DNA of 33,071 bases from Nonomuraea zeae (lineage in GTDB: Bacteria; Actinomycetota; Actinomycetes; Streptosporangiales; Streptosporangiaceae), in assembly GCF_005889725.1 (NCBI RefSeq), contig NZ_VCKX01000125.1:1-33071 (forward strand). Reading direction: 5' to 3'. The stretch's first letter is position 1. Each line of letters begins with the position of its first letter. Shown in pieces: positions 8,281 to 16,340 of this stretch. Made by a program: the position numbers and the translations under genes. The notes under the pieces were generated by a model. The model was not told the origin of the DNA, searched no databases, and was given only the letters and a program-made list of their open reading frames with translations.

Positions 8281-9227
8281 GCCGCGGCCGTCGTGAGCTC
8301 GAAGAAGACGTCGTCCAGCGTGGGGGTGCGCAGCTCGACGCGCTCGGCGGCGACGCCGGCGCGGTGCAGCAGGTCCAGGGTGTGGCGCAGGTGGTCGGGG
8401 CTCTGGAGGGCCAGGGTGAGCTCCCGCGCGTCCACGTCGATGTGCGGCCCGGAGCCGGCCAGCGCCGCCCCCGCCCGCGGTACGTCCTCGGCCCGCGACA
8501 GGTGCAGCACCAGGCGTTCCGAGCCGACCTGGCGCTTCAGCGCGGCCGGCGAGTCGTCGGCGACGACGCGGCCGCCGTTGATCACCGCCACGCGGTCGGC
8601 GAGCTGGTCGGCCTCCTCCAGGTATTGCGTGGTCAGCAGGATCGTGGTGCCCGAGCCGAGCAGCTCGCGGATCACCGACCACAGCTCGGCCCGGCTGCGC
8701 GGGTCGAGCCCCGTGGTCGGCTCGTCGAGGAACAGGATCCGCGGCGCCGGCACCATGCTCGCCGCGAGGTCGAGCCGGCGGCGCATCCCGCCGGAGTAGG
8801 TCGCGACCCGGCGGTTCGCGGCCGCGGCCAGATCGAAGCGTTCGAGCAGCTCCGCCGCTCGCCGCCGGGCCTGGCGGCGGCCCAGGTGGTACAGGCCGGC
8901 GAACAGCTCCAGGTTCTCCCGCCCGGTCAGCAGCTCGTCCACGGTGGCGTGCTGGGCGGTGAGCCCGATGGCGCGGCGTACCGCGGGGCCCTCACGGGTG
9001 ACGTCGTGCCCGCCCACCGTGGCGGTGCCGCCGTCCGGGGCGAGCAGCGTGGTCAGGATGCGCACCGTGGTCGTCTTGCCGGAGCCGTTGGGGCCGAGCA
9101 GGGCCAGCAGCGAGCCGGTGGGGACGCTCAGGTCCACCCCGGCCAGGACGCGCGTGCCGCCGAACGACTTGACCAGCCCCTCGGCATGGATCGAATCTGT
9201 GAATGGCGTACTGTGTATGACGTTCAT
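8277..9227 (-). CDS. ABC transporter ATP-binding protein (DrrA-like)
   Basis: The 316-residue ATPase partner of the adjacent permease. Walker A is GPNGSGKTT, the signature is YSGGMRRRLDLA, Walker B is ILFLDEPTTGLD, and the switch histidine region reads TTQYLEEADQLADRV, the DrrA-type sequence. After the core (about residue 225) a 90-residue C-terminal domain follows, with VELRTPTLDDVFFELT, a hallmark of the DrrA subgroup. The ATG at 9227 has no ribosome binding site but sits six bases after a TACCTT -10 box, so the message is probably leaderless. It is divergent from a TetR gene, the likely regulator. Confidence 0.93.
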   Translation of the reverse strand: MNVIHSTPFTDSIHAEGLVKSFGGTRVLAGVDLSVPTGSLLALLGPNGSGKTTTVRILTTLLAPDGGTATVGGHDVTREGPAVRRAIGLTAQHATVDELLTGRENLELFAGLYHLGRRQARRRAAELLERFDLAAAANRRVATYSGGMRRRLDLAASMVPAPRILFLDEPTTGLDPRSRAELWSVIRELLGSGTTILLTTQYLEEADQLADRVAVINGGRVVADDSPAALKRQVGSERLVLHLSRAEDVPRAGAALAGSGPHIDVDARELTLALQSPDHLRHTLDLLHRAGVAAERVELRTPTLDDVFFELTTAAA

Positions 9228-9233
9228 GGTTTT

Positions 9234-9264
9234 AAGGTAGTGCAGAATCCTAGGGGCGAGTCAA
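9234..9264 (-). promoter_or_regulatory. Promoter of the ABC exporter operon, leaderless
   Basis: On the minus strand TTGACT (9264-9259) and TACCTT (9239-9234) are separated by 19 bp, and the ATG starts six bases after the -10. The -35 end overlaps the ribosome binding site of the divergent tetR-type gene (AAGGAGGA, 9263-9270), so a bound regulator could control both. Confidence 0.55.
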
Positions 9265-9275
9265 GGAGGAATTCG

Positions 9276-10025
9276 ATGGCGGAGGAATGGTCGCTGCCAC
9301 CCGTCGTGGAGCGGATGTGGGGGCGCGAGCAGGTCTCGCGCCGGGGCCCGCGTCCGCGGCTGGACCTGGCGCGGATCACCGCCGCCGCCATCGAGATCGC
9401 CGACGCCGAAGGGCTCGCCGGGGTGTCGATGGCCGCCGTGGCCGCCCGGGTGGGCGTGGCGACCACGGCCCTCTACCGGTACGTCGCCAGCAAGGACGAC
9501 CTGCTCACCGCGATGAGCGACGCCGTCGCCCCCCTGCCGCCCGAGCCCGGCGAGACGCCCTGGCGCGACTACCTGGCGCTCTGGACGCGGGCCCAGCGCG
9601 ACCTCCTGCTCCAGCACGACTGGCTGCTGTCCATCGTCCGGCTCTCCCCGCCGATGGGCCCGCGGCGGCTGCTGTGGCTGGACCGCGTGCTGGCCGCGCT
9701 CGACGGCCTCGGGCTCGACGACGGAGAGAAGATCAACGTCGCGAGCGCGCTGACCGGCTACGCGCTGACCGACGCGGCGCTCGTCCACGGGGTCGGCGCG
9801 GGAGATCCGCACCTCGCCGACGCGGGGCTCGCCGGCGCGGCCGACTACGGCGACATGCTCGCCCAGGTGCTCGACCCCGAGGTCTACCCCGCCCTGTCGG
9901 CCGCGGTGCGCGGGGGCGCCCTGGGCGGCGCCGAGGGCTGGGTGGACGACGGCGACTTCCTGTTCGGCCTCGGGCTGCTGCTCGACGGCGTCGAAGCGCT
10001 GATCGCCCGGAGGGCCCGCCCCTAG
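9276..10025 (+). CDS. TetR/AcrR regulator of the ABC exporter (predicted)
   Basis: A 249-residue TetR-type repressor with a longer than usual N-terminal extension (about 28 residues) before the HTH: LDLARITAAAIEIADAEGLA, then SMAAVAARVGVATTALYRYV. The C-terminal domain ends DFLFGLGLLLDGVEALI, a TetR_C form common beside DrrAB-like exporters. A strong ribosome binding site (AAGGAGGA) precedes the ATG by five bases. It is divergent from the ABC operon, sharing a 48-bp control region, so repression of that exporter is the likely role. Its stop codon overlaps that of the convergent peptidase remnant within CTAG at 10022-10025. Confidence 0.9.
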   Translation: MAEEWSLPPVVERMWGREQVSRRGPRPRLDLARITAAAIEIADAEGLAGVSMAAVAARVGVATTALYRYVASKDDLLTAMSDAVAPLPPEPGETPWRDYLALWTRAQRDLLLQHDWLLSIVRLSPPMGPRRLLWLDRVLAALDGLGLDDGEKINVASALTGYALTDAALVHGVGAGDPHLADAGLAGAADYGDMLAQVLDPEVYPALSAAVRGGALGGAEGWVDDGDFLFGLGLLLDGVEALIARRARP

Positions 10026-10924
10026 ACGGTGAGGTCGGACGGGAGCGGCTGCTCGGTGAGCAGGCGCCGGACGCGGTCCGGGCCGGTCGCCCACGACCGG
10101 ACCAGCTCCCATCCGTGGAAATATCCGAAGATGTACGGGAGCATCGGCGACGGCCGGAGCAACCCGAGCGCCGGCGCGACCTCGCCCTCGCCGTACAGGG
10201 CCCACCTGGTCAGGTACGCGGCCAGCTCCGCTTCCGGCCTGCCCTCGGCCGCCAGCAACGCCGCGTTCCCCCAGACGCCCCACAGCACGTTCCTGGCATG
10301 GTGGATCGCGGCGGGGTCGCTCCCGCCGGGCCGCAGGCCGGCCTCGGGGAAGACGTGCTCGTTCAGCCAGACCTGGGCCTCGTCGCCGGGGAACACCAGC
10401 TCCTCGGCGAGCAGCCCGAGCCCCTCGCTGAGCCCGAACGACGGCGACGGCAGGAACCGCACCTGCTGCCGGACACCCAGCCGGAGCTCCTTGAGCATCG
10501 ACTCGGCGATGTGTCCCGGATGGCCCTCGTGGGCGACCAGATACAGCAGATCGGCCAGGTTGAAGGGGATCGCCTTGTTGATGTGGATCGTGGACCTCAG
10601 CCCGCCCTCGTAGTCGCCGGCTCCCTGGAACGCCACCCCCTCCACGAGCCGGCACTCCACGACCTCCCCTTCGGGCAGGGGGACGATCGCGCACGTACGG
10701 GCCCGCGTCTCGGCCACCGCCTTGGCGACCAGCCCGGGCAGCCGCTCGATCGGCTCCAGCGTGTGCGCCGCCTGCCACGCCCGCAGCCGGTCGGCCAGCG
10801 AGCCGGAGGTCCTCGGCAGGGCGGCGTCCAGCTCCGCGTGCGCCTGCTCGAACACCTGCTCCGGCACCCGCCGCGGCTCCAGCCCCAGGCACTCCCGCGC
10901 GTACCGGGCAGGCCGCGCCTGTCG
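10022..10924 (-). pseudogene. DUF885-like metallopeptidase, 5' end missing
   Basis: About 300 recognisable residues of a zinc-peptidase-like protein of the DUF885 type. The metal motif is AHEGHPGH (HExxH variant), with a downstream glutamate in GLSEGLGLLAEEL. Conserved C-terminal parts follow, such as SPMLPYIFGYFHGWELVRSW. Similarity starts only at about YARECLGLEPRRVPE; as I recall the family, roughly 100 N-terminal residues should precede it. Upstream on this strand is only the reverse of a TetR gene, with no matching protein and no start signal. The gene is therefore truncated at its 5' end, though translation from an internal GTG cannot be excluded. Its stop overlaps that of the convergent tetR-type gene. 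Confidence 0.75.
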
Positions 10925-11542
10925 CGTGAGCGCATCGTCGAGGCCGCGGTCGCCCTGCTGGACGCCGAGGGCGCGGCCGGGTTCTCCATGCGGGCCCTGG
11001 CCGCGCGGCTGCGGGCGGGCACGATGTCGCTCTACGAATACGTCGAGAGCAAGGAAGACGTCCTGGACCTGGCCCTCGACGAGGTGATCGGCGAGATCGA
11101 GCCGGCCGGTCCCGGCCCGTGGCGCGAGGCCCTGGTCCGGCAGCTCATCCAGAACAGGGACGTCATGCGGCGCCACCCCTGGGTGCCCGCGCTCACCGCC
11201 ACCCGCCCCCTGCTCTGCCCGAACGCGCTGGCGCGCCCCGGCCTCTTCTACGCCGTGCTCGCCGCCGCCGGGCTGAGCGGCCCCCTCCTCGTGGCCGCAG
11301 TCGGGACGCTGACCTCCTACGTCAACGGGTACGTGGCCGCCGAGAACACCTGGTGGGCCACGATCCGCACCCCTGGCGCCGACGCCGAGATCCGCGCCAG
11401 GGTCGCCCGCCACCTCGACGAGCACGCCGCCGACCTCTCCCGCCTGGCCCAGGTGGACGAGGGCGACTTCGACACCCAGTTCCTGCTCGGGCTCGGCCTC
11501 GTGCTCGACGGGATCGCGACCCGCCTGCGGCCCGAGGCGTAG
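10838..11542 (+). CDS. TetR/AcrR regulator with uncertain, probably truncated start
   Basis: From GRPRLSRERIVEAAVALLDA (codons from 10907) the protein is a clear TetR regulator: HTH SMRALAARLRAGTMSLYEYV, then a C-terminal domain ending FLLGLGLVLDGIATRL, related to the regulator encoded at 9276. Upstream there is no ATG, ribosome binding site or leaderless promoter in frame. The nearest in-frame start is a GTG at 10838, inside the reverse strand of the peptidase remnant, giving 234 residues with an odd basic N-terminus. I infer that a deletion removed this gene's start together with that of the divergent peptidase gene. The HTH domain itself is nearly complete, so the protein could still work if it is translated. 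Confidence 0.7.
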   Translation: MRLLEHLLRHPPRLQPQALPRVPGRPRLSRERIVEAAVALLDAEGAAGFSMRALAARLRAGTMSLYEYVESKEDVLDLALDEVIGEIEPAGPGPWREALVRQLIQNRDVMRRHPWVPALTATRPLLCPNALARPGLFYAVLAAAGLSGPLLVAAVGTLTSYVNGYVAAENTWWATIRTPGADAEIRARVARHLDEHAADLSRLAQVDEGDFDTQFLLGLGLVLDGIATRLRPEA

Positions 11543-11552
11543 CGGCGCCTGC

Positions 11553-11972
11553 TCACCGCTCCAGGGGCTGGTCAGGCACAGTCGTGGGCACAGTCGTGGG
11601 CTCGGTGGTGGGAGGGGTGGCGAGCACGGTGGTGAGCATGGTGTCCAGCGCGGCCTGCGACATCTGGAGCCGTTCGATCGTCTCCGCGATGCGCCGCTGC
11701 TCCCGCCGCAGGCTGGTGAGCATGCCGGGGCACGCTGACGGCACCATCCTCGGGCCCTCGTCGTGCACGCAGTCCAGCAGCCGCCCGATGACCACCGTCG
11801 GCAGCCCGGCGGCCAGCATGGTGCGGATGTGGCGGACGGCGGCGACGTCCGCGTCGCCGTACTCGCGGTAGCCGTTGGGCAGCCGCAGCGGCCGCAGCAG
11901 CCCCTGCTCCTCGTAGTAACGCAGCAGCCGCCTGCTCACCCCGGTCTCGCGGGCGAGGTCACCGATCCTCAT
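11553..11972 (-). CDS. MerR family transcriptional regulator
   Basis: A 139-residue regulator. The N-terminal winged helix is typical: MRIGDLARETGVSRRLLRYY, then EEQGLLRPLRLPNGYREY. A dimerisation helix follows (SLRREQRRIAETIERLQMSQ). The one cysteine-bearing stretch, CVHDEGPRMVPSACPGML, lacks a clear metal-binding pattern, so the signal is probably an organic molecule. The C-terminus is a low-complexity TTEPTTVPTTVP tail encoded by short repeats near 11572-11625. It is divergent from an SDR gene, and the shared region has a MerR-style stretched promoter with a dyad, so it probably activates that gene. Confidence 0.9.
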   Translation of the reverse strand: MRIGDLARETGVSRRLLRYYEEQGLLRPLRLPNGYREYGDADVAAVRHIRTMLAAGLPTVVIGRLLDCVHDEGPRMVPSACPGMLTSLRREQRRIAETIERLQMSQAALDTMLTTVLATPPTTEPTTVPTTVPDQPLER

Positions 11973-11980
11973 ACGCTTCC

Positions 11981-12012
11981 TTGACCTTCACATGTATGTG
12001 ACGCCTTAGCGT
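11981..12012 (+). promoter_or_regulatory. MerR-type promoter and operator
   Basis: TTGACC (11981-11986) and TAGCGT (12007-12012) are 20 bp apart (19 if TTAGCG is taken as the -10), the elongated spacing that MerR proteins correct by twisting DNA. Inside the spacer lies a perfect dyad, TCACAT, GT, ATGTGA (11988-12001). The promoter points to the SDR gene at 12050. Confidence 0.75.
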
Positions 12013-12049
12013 CGCCAGTGTCAGTGCCAACAACGTGAAGGAGCCGATG

Positions 12050-12691
12050 ATGCCGGGTGCAGTGATCGTGGGTGCGGGGCCGGGGATCGGGCGGTCGGTC
12101 GCCCTGCGGTTCGCGAAAGAAGGACTGCCGGTCGCGCTCATATCGCGCTCCGGCGGGACGCTGGGTCTTGAGGGGATGCCGGCGTTCCGGGCCGACAGCG
12201 CGGACGAGACGGAGCTGCGCGCGGCGCTCGACGCGGCGGCGGCCGAGCTGGGCACGCCGGACGTCGTGGTGTACAACGCCGCGATCATCCGCCCGGACGC
12301 TCCGGGGGAGGCGACCGTACGGGATCATCTGGACGCCTGGGCGGTCAACGTGGTCGGGGCGCTGATCACGGGCGCGCACGTCGCCCCCGCGATGGTGGGG
12401 CGGGGCGGCGGCTCGTTCCTGATCACCGGCGGGATGCCCGAGCCCAAGGCGGCCTACACGAGCCTGTCCCTCGGCAAGGCGGGCGTGCGGACGCTGGTGC
12501 GGCTGCTCGACGAGGAGTACGGTCCCGGCGGCGTCCACGTGGCCAGCGTCACCGTCGCGGGACCCGTCGCACCCGGCACGGCCTTCGATCCCGACGACAT
12601 CGCCGAGCACTACTGGCGCCTGCACACCCAGCCGAGGGACGCGTGGGAGCAGGAGATCCTGCACAGCGGCGAGCCGCCCGCCAGACCGTGA
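12050..12691 (+). CDS. Atypical short-chain dehydrogenase/reductase
   Basis: A 213-residue Rossmann protein of the SDR superfamily. The nucleotide-binding loop reads VGAGPGIG (residues 7-14) and the YNAA of DVVVYNAAII replaces the usual NNAG. The active site is degenerate: in the segment AAYTSLSLGKAGVRTL, Lys143 is kept but the position four before it is Leu139, not the catalytic tyrosine; Tyr136 is three residues further back. The serine position appears to be threonine in FLITGG. It may bind NAD(P) without classic reductase chemistry. The ATG at 12050 is six bases after GGAG; GTG at 12035 and ATG at 12047 are alternatives. Control by the divergent MerR regulator is likely. Confidence 0.8.
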   Translation: MPGAVIVGAGPGIGRSVALRFAKEGLPVALISRSGGTLGLEGMPAFRADSADETELRAALDAAAAELGTPDVVVYNAAIIRPDAPGEATVRDHLDAWAVNVVGALITGAHVAPAMVGRGGGSFLITGGMPEPKAAYTSLSLGKAGVRTLVRLLDEEYGPGGVHVASVTVAGPVAPGTAFDPDDIAEHYWRLHTQPRDAWEQEILHSGEPPARP

Positions 12692-13201
12692 CCTGCCCGG
12701 CCGCCCAGCCGAGGCCGCCGCATGCCCGGCTCTCGTGGCCATGGCCTGCCCGGCTGCCTGAGACGTGCCCTCGCCGCCGCTGACCAGCTCCGTCCACTCC
12801 TCCGGCTCCCAGGAGAGGGGACGCAGGTGCCGTACGCGATCGGCGTGCGCGGGATCGCCGGACCTCAGCACCTCGACGGCCGCCCGGGGCAGGGCCGGCG
12901 CGCTGACCACGTAGGTGGGCCCGCCGGACACGGTCAGGCCGGCCCCGAGCAGCGCGCGGCACTCCTCCAGCACGGCAGGAGGCCGGCCGGGCGGCGCGTG
13001 GGCGGCGCGGGCCACGAGGGCGAGCAGCCGCGTGGCGAGCTCGTCCGGCACGTCGCGGGCGACCGCCGCGGTGAGGCCGCCGGAGGCCGACCCGATCACC
13101 AGCTCCTCCGGGCCGGGGAGCCGGCCGCGCCCGTCGAGGGCCCAGATGGTGCCGATCTCGATGCGGAGCAGGTCGAGGTCTTCGAGGGGAGTGGCGGTCA
13201 C
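12692..13201 (-). pseudogene. GNAT-like acetyltransferase, 3' half missing
   Basis: Reading leftward from the ATG at 13201, about 145 residues look like a genuine protein: LLRIEIGTIWALDGRGRLPG, DELATRLLALVARAAHAPPG and LRPLSWEPEEWTEL. This matches the N-terminal half of a group of actinobacterial GNAT proteins. After about 12767 the sequence changes to GTSQAAGQAMATRAGHAAAS and reads on antisense to the SDR gene. The acetyl-CoA-binding half (RxxGxG region) is absent. The SDR gene or a deletion beside it has removed the 3' end. The family assignment is from memory of such proteins and only moderately sure. Confidence 0.6.
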
Positions 13202-13237
13202 GGGGGGTCGTGCTCCTCAGGAGTGCGAGGGGGAGTC

Positions 13238-13696
13238 TCAGGAGATCGAGATGAGCTTGATGAGGTCCTCGCGGAAGCGGGCGTAGTCTTCGACCGCGCC
13301 GAGCAGGTCGCCGGAGTCGCGCTCCTTCTCGCGGGCGTGCGCCAGCACCTCCGTGCCGCGCTGGGTCAGCTCCACCAGGGCCCGGCGGCGATCGCGGTCG
13401 TCGGTGCGCTTGCCGATGTAGCCCGAGCGGAGCAGGTGGCCGATCGTCCGGCTCATCGTCTGGTCGGTCACCCGGCAGGCCACCGCCAGCTCGCGCTGGG
13501 TCAGCGGACCCGCGGTGAGGTGGTGCAACGCGATCAGGCCCGCGTGGGTGAGCTGGTGGGCGGCCAGGAAGTCGTGGAAGCGCCGCTCGACCAGCCGCGC
13601 GGCCACGGACAGCAGCCGGCCGGTGGGCCAGGAACGGATGTCGGCGCGCACCTCGTCGGCCGCCTCGGCCACGTAACGTGCGTCTTCGCCCACCAC
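13238..13696 (-). CDS. MarR family transcriptional regulator
   Basis: A 152-residue winged-helix regulator. The DNA-binding core reads GPLTQRELAVACRVTDQTMS, then RTIGHLLRSGYIGKRTDDRDRRRALVELTQRG, with the DxRxR wing motif complete. The GTG at 13696 lies six bases after a TACAAT -10 box and has no ribosome binding site, so the gene is probably read as a leaderless message from a promoter inside the 3' end of the upstream membrane-protein gene. A second GTG directly follows. Targets are unknown; the neighbouring membrane protein is one candidate. Confidence 0.9.
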   Translation of the reverse strand: MVGEDARYVAEAADEVRADIRSWPTGRLLSVAARLVERRFHDFLAAHQLTHAGLIALHHLTAGPLTQRELAVACRVTDQTMSRTIGHLLRSGYIGKRTDDRDRRRALVELTQRGTEVLAHAREKERDSGDLLGAVEDYARFREDLIKLISIS

Positions 13697-13700
13697 GCGC

Positions 13701-14708
13701 TCATTGTACGGCGCGCGCCCGCACCAGCCTGGCGGCGCGCAGGCCCAGCCACAGCAGCACGGCGAGCACGGCCACCAGCAGGTATTCGATGGCCGGGATC
13801 CGCACGATCGCGGACACGCCGAGCGGCTGGCCGCGCAGGGCGTACACGGTGAGGGCGGCGCCCGCGTAGCCGAGCCCGATCAGCCACCGCGTGCCCCGCC
13901 CGAGGCCGAGCCCGTGCATCTGGGTGACGATGAAGACCCCGAGGAAGCCGAACAGGAACATCGGCCACGCCCCGCCCGGCCCGCTGTTCATGACGGCGAC
14001 CAGCGTGCCGTGCGCCGCCACCGCCAGCTCCAGCGTGACGGTCCACCAGCGGGCGGTGTGCGCCCGCGTCAGGAACAGGCTGCCCTGCAACAGCAGCAGG
14101 AACATGTACATGAATCCGATCAGGTGCCCGCTGGTGGTCTCCGCCGGGTGGTACCAGAAGGTGTAGACCGCGGCCCAGCTGAACAGATAGCCGTGGTAGC
14201 GGCGGGCGAAGGCGACGATCTCCGCGCGGATGGGCGCCGGGCGGCCGAAGAACAGGCCGCGGCGCCGGTTCTCCATGAGCAGCACCGCCACCAGGAGCAG
14301 GATCACCGATCCCTGCGAGCTGAAGATCGACACGTCCTGCGCGAGCCCGTCGTAGAAGAGCTGCGTCTGCAGCAGGTGCAGGACGACGAAGCCGGTGTTC
14401 ACCGCCAGGGCCACGACGTTGACCGGGTGCAGCCCGGAGGAGTAGCGGCCGACCTTGGTCTGCGCGTAGTGGATCAGCCACCAGAACGCGATCTGGTGAG
14501 CCGCGTAGCCGCCCCAGGCCGACAACCTGGTCCACACCGTCGGCTCGGGGAGCTTCCAGTAGTACCAGGACGCTCCTTGGTCGGGCAGCAGGGCGACGCC
14601 GTGCAACCGCTGGCCCAGCAGCCACACCAGCCCCGTCAGCACCAGGCTGGCGGCCACTCCCGCCGCCAGCACGCGCCCTGCCGACAGTTTCTTCAGCATG
14701 CTGAACAT
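13701..14708 (-). CDS. Polytopic membrane protein of unknown function
   Basis: About 335 residues with roughly nine hydrophobic segments. Recognisable stretches include GYAAHQIAFWWLIHYAQ, HPVNVVALAVNTGFVVLHLL and SWAAVYTFWYHPAETTSGHL, with several histidines near membrane faces, and FLGVFIVTQMHGLGLGRG late in the protein. I do not recognise the family. Start choices are ATG 14708 (MFSMLKKLSAGR) and ATG 14699 (MLKKL); the longer upstream frame to 14795 lacks coding character. The marR-type gene follows on the same strand after four bases. The gene is divergent from the 2-MIB operon, with about 190 bp between them. Confidence 0.75.
   Translation of the reverse strand: MFSMLKKLSAGRVLAAGVAASLVLTGLVWLLGQRLHGVALLPDQGASWYYWKLPEPTVWTRLSAWGGYAAHQIAFWWLIHYAQTKVGRYSSGLHPVNVVALAVNTGFVVLHLLQTQLFYDGLAQDVSIFSSQGSVILLLVAVLLMENRRRGLFFGRPAPIRAEIVAFARRYHGYLFSWAAVYTFWYHPAETTSGHLIGFMYMFLLLLQGSLFLTRAHTARWWTVTLELAVAAHGTLVAVMNSGPGGAWPMFLFGFLGVFIVTQMHGLGLGRGTRWLIGLGYAGAALTVYALRGQPLGVSAIVRIPAIEYLLVAVLAVLLWLGLRAARLVRARAVQ
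13703..13708 (-). promoter_or_regulatory. -10 element for the marR-type gene (leaderless)
   Basis: TACAAT on the minus strand, six bases before the GTG at 13696. It overlaps the stop codon region of the upstream gene. No -35 match was seen. Confidence 0.5.
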
Positions 14709-14784
14709 TATCCAAGAATTCTCAGCCTGCTTAACGACTCCTGTCCTTATGGCTATACGGCTCTTACCTGAGCGGCAGGAGGCC

Positions 14785-14812
14785 ATGACCGGCAAGAGAC
14801 TCTACCTATAGT
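14785..14812 (+). promoter_or_regulatory. Probable promoter of the 2-MIB operon
   Basis: ATGACC (14785-14790) and TATAGT (14807-14812), 16-bp spacer, in an AT-rich island that stands out from its surroundings. About 80 bases of leader would precede the encapsulin start. No obvious cAMP-receptor-type site was found. Confidence 0.45.
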
Positions 14813-14895
14813 ATCTGTTTAATTACTTTCTGTAGTTGTCGGCTGGCTGCGCGGGGGATGCCGGGTTCGATCCACTTGAGCGATTGCGAGGAAGC

Positions 14896-16302
14896 ATGTC
14901 CACGGAGTCAACGGAACCCGGGACCGAACCGCGGCTGAGCCTGGACACCAGGGCCGCCCGCAATCTGGCCACCACCACCAAGACCCGCCCGCAGATGCAG
15001 GCCATCACCTCCCGCTGGCTGCTGCGCATGCTGCCCTGGGTCGACGTGCGGGGCGGCACCTACCGGGTCAACCGCAGGCTCACGCACACGGTCGGCCGCG
15101 GCCGGGTGAGCGTCGTGCAGAACGGCGCCGACGACGTGCGCATCATCCCGGAGACGCTCGCGGAGCTGCCCCCGCTGCGCGGGTTTGACGACCTCGGCGT
15201 CCTGGAGGCGATCGCCGCGACGTTCACCCCTAGGGACATCCAGGCGGGAGAGATCCTCGTCGAGGCCGGCGACCCGGTCACCGAGACGTACGTCATCGCC
15301 CACGGCCGCCTCGACCGCCTGTCCACCGGCAAATACGGCGGCACGGAGGTCCACGGCGTCATCGCCGACGGCGACCAGTTCGGCGACGAGGCGCTCGGGC
15401 AGGAGGACCCGCGCTGGCTGTTCACCGTCAGGGCGGCCACGCCCGGCACCATCCTCGTCTCTCCGTGGTCCCGCTTCCAGGAGGTGCTCGGCGCGTCCCC
15501 GGCGCTGCGGCAGCACATCGCCCGATACCTGGAGGAGACCCGCAAGCCGGTCAACCGCCGCGGCGAGGCCGCGGTGGACGTCGCCGCCGGGCACGTGGGG
15601 GAGCAGCCCATCAACGGCACGTTCGTGGACTACGACCTGCACCCCCGCGAGTACGAGCTGAGCGTGGCCCAGACCGTCCTCCGCGTCCACTCCCGCGTGG
15701 CCGACCTCTACAACGACCCGATGAACCAGGTCGAGCAGCAGCTCCGCCTGACGATCCACGAGATCCGCGAGCGCCAGGAGTGGGAGCTGCTGAACAACCG
15801 CGAGTTCGGCCTGCTGCACAACGCCGACTACGGCCAGCGGATCAACACCTGGTCGGGACCGCCCACCCCCGACGACCTCGACGACCTGATCAGCATGCGC
15901 CGCAAGACGCGCCTGCTGCTGGCTCACCCCAAGGCCATCGCCGCGTTCTTCAGGGAGTGCAACAAGCGCGGCCTGGTGCCCGGCAGTGCCAACGTCGAGG
16001 GCCACGAGATCCCGGCCTGGCGCGGCGTGCCCATCTTCCCCTGCGGCAAGATCCCGCTGTCCGCCCACCAGACCAGCTCGATCATCGCCCTGCGCACGGG
16101 CGAGGACGACCAGGGGGTCGTCGGCCTCTACCAGACCGGCATCCCGGAGGAGTACGAACCGGGGCTGAACGTCCGGTTCATGGGCGTCAACGCCAAGGCG
16201 GTGATGTCCTACCTGGTCAGCGCGTACTTCTCGGCGGCGATCCTGGTCCCGGACGCGATCGGGATCCTCGAGAACGTCGACACCGCCGCCCCGCGCTCCT
16301 GA
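14896..16302 (+). CDS. Family 2B encapsulin shell protein with cyclic-nucleotide-binding domain
   Basis: A 468-residue nanocompartment shell protein, often annotated Crp/Fnr-like. Residues 1-60 form the N-terminal arm. A cyclic-nucleotide-binding domain covers about 92-215, with a phosphate-binding cassette QFGDEALGQEDPRW at 161-174 (FGE-like glycine turn and a PR pair). From about residue 250 comes the HK97-like part: YELSVAQTVLRVHSRVADLY, RQEWELLNNREFGLLHNADY, GPPTPDDLDDLI, and a C-terminus with VNAKAVMSYLVSAYFSAAIL. The start follows GAGGAAG by a few bases. The next gene, 2-MIB synthase, begins 38 bases after the stop. In actinobacteria, family 2B encapsulins are known to pair with this cyclase, which is thought to be the cargo. 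Which nucleotide, if any, binds is open. Confidence 0.92.
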   Translation: MSTESTEPGTEPRLSLDTRAARNLATTTKTRPQMQAITSRWLLRMLPWVDVRGGTYRVNRRLTHTVGRGRVSVVQNGADDVRIIPETLAELPPLRGFDDLGVLEAIAATFTPRDIQAGEILVEAGDPVTETYVIAHGRLDRLSTGKYGGTEVHGVIADGDQFGDEALGQEDPRWLFTVRAATPGTILVSPWSRFQEVLGASPALRQHIARYLEETRKPVNRRGEAAVDVAAGHVGEQPINGTFVDYDLHPREYELSVAQTVLRVHSRVADLYNDPMNQVEQQLRLTIHEIRERQEWELLNNREFGLLHNADYGQRINTWSGPPTPDDLDDLISMRRKTRLLLAHPKAIAAFFRECNKRGLVPGSANVEGHEIPAWRGVPIFPCGKIPLSAHQTSSIIALRTGEDDQGVVGLYQTGIPEEYEPGLNVRFMGVNAKAVMSYLVSAYFSAAILVPDAIGILENVDTAAPRS

Positions 16303-16340
16303 CCGGCCGGCCAGTCCAGGATCGGAGAAGAAGAGACGCC

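Noticed and set aside
8364..9275. Plus-strand extension upstream of the tetR-type start at 9276
   Set aside because: It is antisense to the ABC ATPase gene; AAGGAGGA before 9276 marks the real start.
9261..10892. Minus-strand frame across the tetR-type gene and peptidase remnant
   Set aside because: A different frame from the recognisable peptidase, and the translation is repetitive Gly/Ala/Arg.
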